This document shows positions 60,801-64,000 of a stretch of DNA of 64,000 nucleotides, in pieces; the first letter of the stretch is position 1; every line of letters starts with the position of its first letter. The notes under the pieces were generated by a model that was given only the letters and a program-made list of their open reading frames with translations, ran no database searches and was not told where the DNA came from. A program made the translations under genes and the position numbers. This DNA is from Asterias rubens (Eukaryota; Echinodermata; Asteroidea; Forcipulatida; Asteriidae): contig NC_047070.1 in assembly GCF_902459465.1 (NCBI RefSeq), forward strand, positions 3,524,054-3,588,053. Direction: 5' to 3'.

Positions 60801-62859
60801 GCCGACTGCACAAAGTACGACACATAATGAAAACTATACTTCAGATAAAGCTGTAGATGGAAGTCAAGGCACATACCTCTACCCCAACAATGTCTGCTCA
60901 CATACAGGTCAGTTTTTAAAACAAGAACTTTAAAAAGCAAGGCAGGATTTTTTTTCAGAACCGAGAAGACTCCCGAACAATCCGATAAATCTACTCCTCG
61001 GTAGTAGAAAACTTAGCAAGACACTTCTCTAAAGAACAAACTCAACCTCAAGTAGATAACACACTTGGTGTTACCGCAAACCAAGTCGTAAGAACTTTAA
61101 TCGTTCTGTCGAATAGATTCTGGAACCAATTTTCAAAGTCAACGTACAGTTTTTGTTGTTTTCATTTCTTTTCTAGGTGAAGAGGATCATCCTTGGTGGA
61201 GAGTGGATCTTGAGGAAGAGCATTGTATCAGCAAAGTGACCATTCTTAACCGTGGAGATTGTTGCAGTAAGTGTTTTAAAGCTCCTACCTACATTTTCTG
61301 TGTTCTTGGTGACCTGTTTGTATGACCATTATTGGCAAGTCAATCATCATCTCCGGTTTTCATTACGTAAATATTTGACTTCAAACTTGAGTTTTTTTCT
61401 GTATGGAACAGGTGACCGTTTGACGAATGCAGTTGTCCGTGCCGGCTTGAATGTTGACGTCATCACCAATCACCAATGTGGTTCAGCAGTAACAGCTGAT
61501 CAAGCTCAACCATTGGGTGGGACCATCGAGTTCGCCTGTGAGTCACCGTTGAGGGCGCGGTACATCAGTGTTGATATCCCCACTGGAGGTTATCTGCAAC
61601 TTTGTGAAGTGACAGTTGAGAAACTTCCTCTGGATCGATGTCCCGAATCGGCAGGTAGGTATCCGGTCTGCTTAAGAAGGTGTTGTCTGACTTAATGAGA
61701 CTGAACATATTTGGGAATTGTCAAAAAGTCTCATTATATGCACAAAATAACAAATCTGTGCAAATTTTTACTCATAAAGGTCGTTGAAGTTGCTTCATAA
61801 TAATGCAAGACAATCACTTTGTCATCTCACGAGGTTGTGTACTATCAGATGCTTGATTTCGAGACCGCCAAATCAAATTCTGAGGTCTCAAAATCTACCC
61901 GAAAACTACGTTACTTCAGAGGGAGCCGTTCCTCACAATTATGTTATACTATCAACAGCTCTCCGTTGCTTGCTACAAAGAAAATTTGCTAACAGTGATT
62001 ACCAATAGTGTCCAGTGCCTCTAAAGGAACATTACAGAATTTGTTAACAAGACAGTAAGTTGCTGGCAGTCTTAGAACTTGATGCAATCTATAATTTGTA
62101 TTCATTAATTGACAAACCGTACCCGTAGAAGTTTTTTTTCTTACCAATTCGGTTATGTACCATTGCTCAAGTCGAGTGATCACAATGGTTTCCCATGCCT
62201 TGCTGTCCCCCATTGACGACTTGAAATCTGCCGATTCCAGACACCCGTGCCATTAACTTTTTTTTTTTTTTTAGTATTGTAAAATTGAATTTATGTGTGA
62301 TTCTGTCATTATTTTGGTTTAGTTCTATCGTCATGGCCGTCTTGTGGTGTTTGTATTGTTTGTTTATTTGTTGGGGTGTTGTTTGGTTTTGTTTGAGGTG
62401 TTTGTCTGTTTTGTTGGGCGTTTGTTTTTGCGTTTCATTAATCCGTCTCGTTTTGATGTTATTGTTGTTACTATACGCATTGTTTTATAATTTAAATGAT
62501 CTTATTACCTTCCTTTGTTTTGTAAAAGGCATCCCAGCTTTAACAAGCTTTGCTTTAATGGGCCATGCCTCCATACAGTTTTCAGTCTTGTTAAATCCTA
62601 TTGTTTGTATTTGTATATTGTGTCTGTATGGAAATAAATGTTGATTGATTTGATGTGACAACAAGGTGAAATTCTTGATCGTTATTATTTTTTTGTCCCC
62701 TTTTTTTTTTTGCAGTACGCACATCAGGGCCTTTGTCAATCGTTGGACTGCCAACTGAACAAAGTACAACATACCTTCCCAACTACTCGTCAGATAAATC
62801 TGTGGATGGAAGCCGCGACACACGACTCTACTCTAAAAATAATTCATGTTCCCAAACAG
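30767..62859 (+). CDS. Giant tandem F-type lectin (fucolectin) gene, at least 18 modules, 3' end outside window
   Basis: Leader exon, linker exon, then repeated A-B-C exon triplets. Each module encodes about 157 residues of the F-type lectin fold: [13 protein letters not shown], an NYT glycosylation sequon, DKAVDG, CSHTG (exon A); [14 protein letters not shown] (exon B); [37 protein letters not shown] (exon C). The sugar-binding pattern H-X26-R-G-D-X4-R is complete when A, B and C are joined. All junctions are phase 1. There is no leader, start exon or genuine terminal exon between modules, so I read one gene; joining all 18 would give some 2,800 residues of secreted lectin. Known F-type lectins usually carry one to about five domains. 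Four modules have frame-breaking indels, probably consensus errors. Alternatives are several transcripts from this locus, or intronic polyadenylation. Confidence 0.72.
31065..32874 (-). pseudogene. Retrotransposon gag, frameshifted, antisense in lectin intron 1
   Basis: Starts [15 protein letters not shown] at 32874 and continues through several overlapping frames: 32874-32550, 32539-32216, 32180-31908, 31930-31550, 31586-31065. The middle shows gag capsid features: [48 protein letters not shown] and [14 protein letters not shown]. The last part is Lys/Arg/Glu-rich. Frame breaks near 32545, 32200, 31915 and 31570 make it non-functional. No protease, reverse transcriptase or integrase follows, so the copy stops before pol. 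Confidence 0.7.
32972..32995 (-). other. tRNA-Leu type primer-binding site
   Basis: On the minus strand TGTTGTCAGAAGTGGGAT, which matches the expected complement of a tRNA-Leu 3' end (TGGTGTCAGAAGTGGGAT) except for one base. It lies between the LTR and the gag region, as expected for a Ty3-type retrotransposon primed by tRNA-Leu. Confidence 0.65.
32998..33660 (-). mobile_element. Probable 5' LTR of antisense Ty3-type element
   Basis: Read on the minus strand it begins TGTAACGC at 33660 and ends ...CGCCACA just before the primer-binding site, about 660 bp. No second LTR is visible, so the copy is truncated and the right boundary rests on the TG start and on the adjoining T1-like sequence. Confidence 0.55.
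33722..33758 (+). other. 37-nt linker exon of the tandem lectin gene
   Basis: TTTCAG acceptor at 33716-33721, then [12 protein letters not shown] in the frame left by the leader exon, then consensus donor GTAAGT at 33759. It changes intron phase from 0 to 1 and so makes the leader compatible with the phase-1 lectin exons. RNA evidence would settle it; the strong sites on both sides and the phase match support it. Confidence 0.65.
34176..35511 (+). CDS. F-type lectin module 1
   Basis: Exons A 34176-34313, B 34585-34674, C 35269-35511. Exon A has the HNENYT and SQGTYL variants and begins IKSGQL; exon B has DLAEEHC where most modules have DLEEEHC; exon C has FTCES and RYISVD. The B-C intron is 594 bp against about 145 bp in most modules, due to a 448-bp insertion. 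Together with module 2 it is nearest the leader and keeps a full sugar motif. Confidence 0.8.
34785..35232 (+). mobile_element. 448-bp insertion in B-C intron of module 1
   Basis: Absent from modules 3-18. It is flanked by direct AATATT (34779-34784 and 35227-35232); the uninterrupted copies have a single AAATATT at this point. No clear TIRs or coding capacity. It contains AATAAAG near 34850. Transposon class not recognised. Confidence 0.65.
35612..36944 (+). CDS. F-type lectin module 2
   Basis: Exons A 35612-35749, B 36018-36107, C 36702-36944. Exon A has FIENYT and SPGTYL; B keeps DLAEEHC; C is the same as in module 1. It repeats at a period of about 1,433 bp relative to module 1 and shares the same 448-bp intron insertion, so the two arose by a recent duplication after that insertion. 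Confidence 0.8.
36218..36665 (+). mobile_element. 448-bp insertion in B-C intron of module 2
   Basis: Second copy of the insertion seen in module 1, with the same AATATT flanks and only scattered substitutions (for example near 36435). Confidence 0.65.
37045..37928 (+). CDS. F-type lectin module 3
   Basis: Exons A 37045-37182, B 37451-37540, C 37686-37928. Exon A begins MQSG (other modules IQSG or IKSG) with FIENYT/SPGTYL; B is the alpha type EEAHPWW; C has GMNDD, FACES and RYTSVD. It is compact, with a 145-bp B-C intron, and followed after a short intron by module 4 (A-to-A distance 985 bp, the shortest in the array). Confidence 0.8.
38030..38913 (+). CDS. F-type lectin module 4
   Basis: Exons A 38030-38167, B 38436-38525, C 38671-38913. 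B is the beta type EEDHPWW; C has [12 protein letters not shown] and RYTSVD. Otherwise almost a copy of module 3. The next intron contains a T1 TIR element. Confidence 0.8.
38959..39345 (+). mobile_element. T1 TIR element in intron after module 4
   Basis: Starts TTAAAGACAGTGGACACA and ends GTGTCCACTGCCTTTAA, an imperfect terminal inverted repeat, 387 bp, with an internal palindrome around GAGACCTCA/TGAGGTCTC. Non-coding. Confidence 0.8.
39395..40278 (+). CDS. F-type lectin module 5
   Basis: Exons A 39395-39532, B 39801-39890, C 40036-40278. A begins IKSG and has SPGTFL; B is alpha type EEAHPWW; C has FTCES and ends LPPPS instead of LPPAS. Followed by the first decayed module. Confidence 0.8.
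40380..40886 (+). pseudogene. Decayed lectin module a (A' - T2 - SINE piece - C')
   Basis: A normal acceptor (TTTCCAG) leads into only about 11 nt of exon A, then a TAG stop in the array frame at about 40400. A T2 element (about 40430-40610) and a SINE-like piece follow. The last third of an exon C resumes at about 40774 ([36 protein letters not shown]) with donor GTAGGT at 40887. Exon B and most of A are gone. This C' peptide differs from all active modules, so the remnant is older than the array expansion. Confidence 0.7.
40895..41067 (+). mobile_element. GC-rich TIR element beside decayed module a
   Basis: Starts CTAGCCTTTAAT and ends ATTAAAGGCTAG, with inner arms GGCGCACGCGG and CGCGTGCGC-like. 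It lies directly after the C' donor and is bordered by TAGGTCAC and TAGTGAC-like sequence, suggesting insertion into the donor region. It recurs after all eight decayed modules. Confidence 0.7.
41184..42069 (+). CDS. F-type lectin module 6
   Basis: Exons A 41184-41321, B 41591-41680, C 41827-42069. First module of the IVGKP/HNENYT/SQGTYL exon A class that dominates the rest of the array; B is alpha type EEAHPWW; C has FACES and RYISVD. Confidence 0.8.
42169..42676 (+). pseudogene. Decayed lectin module b
   Basis: Same structure as decayed module a: acceptor CATTCCAG, short exon A start with in-frame TAA near 42189, T2 element about 42220-42402, C' from about 42565. The C' frame is open to donor GTAGGT. 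The GC-rich TIR element follows at about 42685-42858. Confidence 0.7.
42976..43862 (+). CDS. F-type lectin module 7, exon C frameshifted
   Basis: Exons A 42976-43113, B 43383-43472, C 43619-43862. A and B are intact (HNENYT, EEAHPWW). Exon C is 244 nt, not 243: a +1 change at about 43763 (GGGCCGCAGT against GGGCGCGGT or GGGCGCAGT) breaks the frame after PLRA. It sits at the start of an indel-rich tract, so a consensus error is likely. Confidence 0.7.
43925..44371 (+). mobile_element. Chimeric T2/T1 junction in intron after module 7
   Basis: An exon A start with damaged acceptor (CCATCC instead of CCAGTCC, about 43960) runs into the left end of T2 (GGGCCCAATTTCTCTGCTCAC) and switches within the shared word CTCAC at about 44033-44038 to the middle of a T1 element, which continues to its normal end at 44371. 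No C' follows. Read as recombination, or misjoining, between a decayed-module intron and a T1-bearing intron. Confidence 0.65.
44420..45297 (+). CDS. F-type lectin module 8, several small indels
   Basis: Exons A 44420-44554 (135 nt, in-frame 3-nt loss), B 44821-44907 (87 nt), C 45057-45297 (241 nt). Exon A reads TTIEIYT, losing the NYT sequon present in nearly all other modules. Exon B has three separate 1-nt losses and a poor donor (GTAATG). Exon C has at least four 1-nt changes. Introns on both sides show the same density of 1-nt losses, pointing to poor consensus rather than coding decay. Confidence 0.65.
45403..45903 (+). pseudogene. Decayed lectin module c
   Basis: As the other A'-T2-C' remnants but with many single-base losses (for example GAGTTCCGGCG for GAGTTAGCGGCG near 45476 and CACGTAGC for CACGTAGGC). 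C' spans about 45789-45903. GC-rich TIR element follows at about 45912-46082. Confidence 0.65.
46201..47085 (+). CDS. F-type lectin module 9
   Basis: Exons A 46201-46338, B 46607-46696, C 46843-47085, all with normal lengths and sites. B is alpha type; C has RAQYISVD (Gln for Arg), a variant shared with module 14. The B-C intron has the alpha signature TTCTTTGTGACC. Confidence 0.8.
47188..47696 (+). pseudogene. Decayed lectin module d
   Basis: Acceptor, about 11 nt of exon A, TAA stop near 47208, T2 about 47240-47424 carrying the variant ATTCTGCACTTGC seen only after alpha modules, C' about 47584-47696. GC-rich TIR element follows. Confidence 0.7.
47996..48890 (+). CDS. F-type lectin module 10, exon C disrupted
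   Basis: Exons A 47996-48133, B 48403-48492 (beta type EEDHPWW), C 48639-48890. A and B are intact. Exon C is 252 nt with several scattered 1-nt insertions (GACCGTTTTGAACG, GGTAACATC, CCGCTTGGAG), so no single frame runs through it. Flanking intron bases are similarly affected. Confidence 0.65.
48937..49325 (+). mobile_element. T1 TIR element in intron after module 10
   Basis: TTAAAGACAGTGGACACA start and GTCCACTGCCTTTAA end; close to the copy after module 4, with a few 1-nt indels in its left half. Confidence 0.8.
49376..50243 (+). CDS. F-type lectin module 11
   Basis: Exons A 49376-49513, B 49782-49871, C 50001-50243, all intact. Exon A is distinctive: [16 protein letters not shown] with FIENYT and SPGTFL, resembling module 5 rather than its neighbours. 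The B-C intron is shortened to 129 bp by loss of the CATTACGTAAATATT part. Confidence 0.8.
50287..50671 (+). mobile_element. T1 TIR element in intron after module 11
   Basis: Same insertion site as the other array T1 copies, with variant right end AATTAATAATAGTGTCC shared with the copy after module 15, which marks these two introns as products of one block duplication. Confidence 0.8.
50721..51603 (+). CDS. F-type lectin module 12, exon C disrupted
   Basis: Exons A 50721-50858, B 51127-51216 (alpha type), C 51363-51603 (241 nt). A and B are intact. C has several 1-nt changes (GTTTACGAATG, GTGGTTTCAGC, GAGGCGCAG, CAACTTGTG) that break the frame; near-identical modules 9 and 14 are intact at each of these points. 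Confidence 0.65.
51702..52208 (+). pseudogene. Decayed lectin module e
   Basis: A' with in-frame TAG, T2 about 51750-51934 with the alpha-type ATTCTGCACTTGC variant, C' about 52096-52208 with one base lost in TGTGGTCACTG. GC-rich TIR element follows to about 52392. Confidence 0.7.
52509..53394 (+). CDS. F-type lectin module 13
   Basis: Exons A 52509-52646, B 52916-53005, C 53152-53394, intact. B is beta type EEDHPWW; the B-C intron has the beta signature GTTTGTATGACC and GGCAAGTCAATC. Confidence 0.8.
53494..54001 (+). pseudogene. Decayed lectin module f
   Basis: Acceptor CATTCCAG, GGAAAAACGCTATAA stop, T2 about 53543-53726 with the beta-type ATTCGGCGC variant and GGGAATTGTGATCG, C' about 53888-54001. 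Nearly identical to decayed modules b and c. Confidence 0.7.
54301..55186 (+). CDS. F-type lectin module 14
   Basis: Exons A 54301-54438, B 54708-54797, C 54944-55186, intact. Alpha type with RAQYISVD; nearly a copy of module 9 through exons and introns. Confidence 0.8.
55288..55795 (+). pseudogene. Decayed lectin module g
   Basis: A' with TAA, T2 about 55337-55520 with the alpha-type variant, C' about 55683-55795; almost identical to decayed module d. Confidence 0.7.
56095..56980 (+). CDS. F-type lectin module 15
   Basis: Exons A 56095-56232, B 56502-56591, C 56738-56980, intact. Beta type; exon A acceptor lies in a pure T tract. Followed by a T1 element like that after module 11. Confidence 0.8.
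57024..57408 (+). mobile_element. T1 TIR element in intron after module 15
   Basis: Near copy of the element at 50287-50671, including the AATTAATAATAG right-end variant. Confidence 0.8.
57458..58504 (+). CDS. F-type lectin module 16
   Basis: Exons A 57458-57592 (135 nt, TTIENYT, one codon short), B 58027-58116 with EEEHPWW (unique), C 58262-58504 with CLHPAS. The A-B intron is 434 bp, enlarged by an internal 169-bp duplication (57663-57831 and 57832-58000). Acceptor of B is TTTTTAG rather than TTCTAG. Confidence 0.8.
57663..58000 (+). repeat. 169-bp tandem duplication inside module 16 A-B intron
   Basis: The stretch from CCGATAAATCTACTCCGCGG through CAAAGTCCATGTACA occurs twice in a row with only a few mismatches (for example CTGGAACC against CTCGAACC). 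Confidence 0.85.
58550..58936 (+). mobile_element. T1 TIR element in intron after module 16
   Basis: TTAAAGACAGTGGACACT start; right end CACTGCCTGTAA has one change from the usual CTTTAA. Confidence 0.8.
58986..59864 (+). CDS. F-type lectin module 17
   Basis: Exons A 58986-59120 (135 nt, TTIENYT as in module 16), B 59386-59475 (beta type), C 59622-59864 with RYTSVD as in modules 3 and 4. Intact throughout. Confidence 0.8.
59966..60471 (+). pseudogene. Decayed lectin module h
   Basis: Last A'-T2-C' remnant: acceptor GTCCAG, short exon A start then TAG near 59987, T2 about 60016-60198, C' about 60359-60471. GC-rich TIR element follows to about 60652. Confidence 0.7.
60770..61654 (+). CDS. F-type lectin module 18, hybrid exon C
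   Basis: Exons A 60770-60907, B 61177-61266, C 61412-61654. A and B are array-like. Exon C matches the array up to LCEVTV (about 61612), then switches to [13 protein letters not shown] with a different donor context (GCAG|GTAGGT). GLNVD replaces GLNDD. The exon length stays 243 nt. This looks like the edge where homogenisation of the array stops. Confidence 0.8.
61692..62025 (+). mobile_element. Diverged T1 copy after module 18
   Basis: Recognisable by AATTGTCAAA at the left, GATTTCGAGACC in the middle and CCAATAGTGTCCAGTGCC at the right. More diverged than the T1 copies inside the array, so it was not part of the recent block duplications. Confidence 0.65.
62270..62655 (+). mobile_element. 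Probable LINE 3' tail
   Basis: T-rich stretch ending GGAAATAAATGTTGATTGATTTG, the type of AATAAA plus short simple-repeat tail seen on CR1/L2-like LINEs. No coding part remains. The hydrophobic open frame here is a by-product of the TTGTTT-rich sequence. Confidence 0.45.
62716..62859 (+). CDS. Exon A of divergent lectin module 19
   Basis: Acceptor TTTGCAG, then [27 protein letters not shown] and NNSCSQTG, donor GTATGG; 144 nt, phase 1 at both ends. It fits the frame left by module 18. The ligand His of CSHTG is Gln here, and two sequons (NYS, NNS) are present. No exon B is visible in the last 1.1 kb, so the gene continues outside the window. Confidence 0.75.
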
Positions 62860-63016
62860 GTATGGACTCCTTGTAATGACGTCACACGCGGTTTACAGTA
62901 TGCCTACCACTGCCTGCCATCTTGTTGAGTCAAAAGTGTGTGTTAAATAAGTTGGGGTCTTACCGCGCGTTCTTTGACTAAAATTCACAGACAGTGCACA
63001 GCAAATGCCCCTCCAA

Positions 63017-63171
63017 TGGGAAACTCTGAGGCGCTAGGTGGCAGCAGACTTAGGCCTCACCAGGTAAATGCCCATTGTTTAAGTAGTTCCGAGCGGGCGC
63101 ACATTTAAATCGAGAACAATGGATTTTACCTGGTAGGTCTGCTGCCACCAAGCGTCCTGAAAGTCTCCTTT
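63017..63171. mobile_element. 155-bp foldback element, copy 2
   Basis: GGGAAACTCTGAGGCGCTAG left end, mirrored CGTCCTGAAAGTCTCCTTT right end, inner GCAGACTTAGGCCTCACCAG. Same family as 19337-19491. Confidence 0.75.
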
Positions 63172-63279
63172 GGATGTTTTCGGCATAGGCTGTGGCCAAA
63201 TTGCTGAAAGTATTTTCCATAGTCACCAGTGAGACATAGGCACAGACCGTGTTCAATTTGATGCCCAGTGTGTTTTTAT

Positions 63280-63621
63280 GGACGTCTGTGCGGCACCTTA
63301 ATGTAGCCCGAGCCCTAAATGTAGCCCGGACCTAAATGTAGCCCCAAACATGCCCTAAATGTAGCACGGACCTAAATGTAGCCCCAAACATGTACCTAAA
63401 TGTAGCCCGGACCTAAATTTAGCCCCAAACATGTACCTAAATGTAGCCCGGATCTAGATTTTAGGTACATGTTTGGGGCTACATTTAGGTCCGGGCTACA
63501 TTTAGGTACATGTTTGGGGCTACATTTAGGTCCGTGCTACATTTAGGTACATGTTTGGGGCCACATTTAGGTCAGGCTACATTCAGGGCTCGGGCTACAG
63601 TATGGTGCCGCACAGACGTCC
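63280..63621. mobile_element. Large foldback with internally repeated arms
   Basis: Outer ends GGACGTCTGTGCGGCACC and GGTGCCGCACAGACGTCC are exact inverses. Each arm is a run of CCTAAATGTAGCCC-type units (alternating ...GGACCTAAATGTAGCCC and CAAACATGTACC), and the arms meet near GATCTAGATTTTAGG (63450-63465) with almost no loop. Confidence 0.88.
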
Positions 63622-63889
63622 TATATACTTCATCACATTATGATTAGTGGTCCAGCCGGAGCTATAGTCGTAGCCCCCTTTTGGGACACAGCTATAGACC
63701 TTTGAAACGTCACAGCCTGAGTTTTTGCCAACCCAGGTTGGAAAACTTTGAACAGTCATAAATGCAAATCAGAAACATATTAAGCTACTGTTTGAAACAA
63801 TGTTTAAAAAATGGTGTTGAATTTGTTGGAAACGAAACAACTAAACCATGTTTAGTATTTTATTTGATTGAAATCCTGAATTTGGTTAA

Positions 63890-64000
63890 TGGGAATGTAT
63901 ATGTTTGGCAATTGTCAAAGACCAGGCTACTCACTTGGTGTATCCCCAACATAAGCATAAAATAATAAGCCTGTGAAAATTTGAGCTAAATTGGTCATCG
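63890..64000. mobile_element. T1 element cut by the window end
   Basis: GGCAATTGTCAAAGACCAGG, CACTTGGTGTATCCCCAACA, GTGAAAATTTGAGC: the left part of a T1 copy. Confidence 0.65.

Noticed and set aside
62285-62644. 119-codon hydrophobic frame that could be taken for a membrane protein
   Set aside because: The sequence is TTGTTT-rich and ends in a LINE-like AATAAA tail; Leu/Cys/Trp-rich translation is what such DNA gives.

Overview
This looks like animal nuclear DNA: genes split by GT-AG introns, very few long open frames, and most of the sequence made of short inverted-repeat transposons. F-type lectin (fucolectin) genes in tandem and the dense terminal-inverted-repeat (TIR) elements fit a marine invertebrate deuterostome. 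I favour an echinoderm, perhaps a sea star, but that is inference from gene content and recall.

Layout. (1) 0.8-5.4 kb, minus strand: five-exon gene for a small secreted protein with an unrecognised 81-residue Cys domain followed by one F-type lectin domain. (2) 14.1-18.1 kb, minus strand: its paralogue with the same exon plan but an in-frame stop in the first lectin exon. (3) 24.5-25.8 kb, plus strand: uninterrupted 429-codon gene for a type II membrane glycosyltransferase of the STELLO/DUF288 family. (4) 30.77 kb to the window edge, plus strand: the main feature, a lectin gene with a signal-peptide exon, a 37-nt linker exon and at least 18 tandem three-exon F-type lectin modules (A 138 nt, B 90 nt, C 243 nt; 157 residues each), then exon A of a divergent 19th module. 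A Ty3-type LTR/gag fragment sits antisense in its first intron.

All lectin exons checked are bounded by phase-1 introns, so whole modules can be added, lost or skipped without shifting frame. Modules are nearly identical, introns included, and show an alternating (alpha/beta) higher-order repeat. Eight decayed modules lie between intact ones, each reduced to the start of exon A and the end of exon C with TIR and SINE-like insertions between. Three tracts (43.7-46.2, 48.1-49.0, 51.3-52.4 kb) carry clustered single-base indels that break exons; these look more like consensus errors in a hard-to-assemble repeat than decay.

The remainder is repeats: a roughly 390-bp TIR family (called T1 here) seen about twenty times, a family with GGGCCCAATTTC ends (T2), several other foldback families, SINE-like and LINE remnants, and a THAP-domain element present twice in opposite orientation.

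Taken together the window is a lectin neighbourhood. Secreted fucose-binding proteins of this type usually act in innate recognition; the large array could give a highly multivalent lectin or a ladder of isoforms. Function and isoforms cannot be read from DNA alone.
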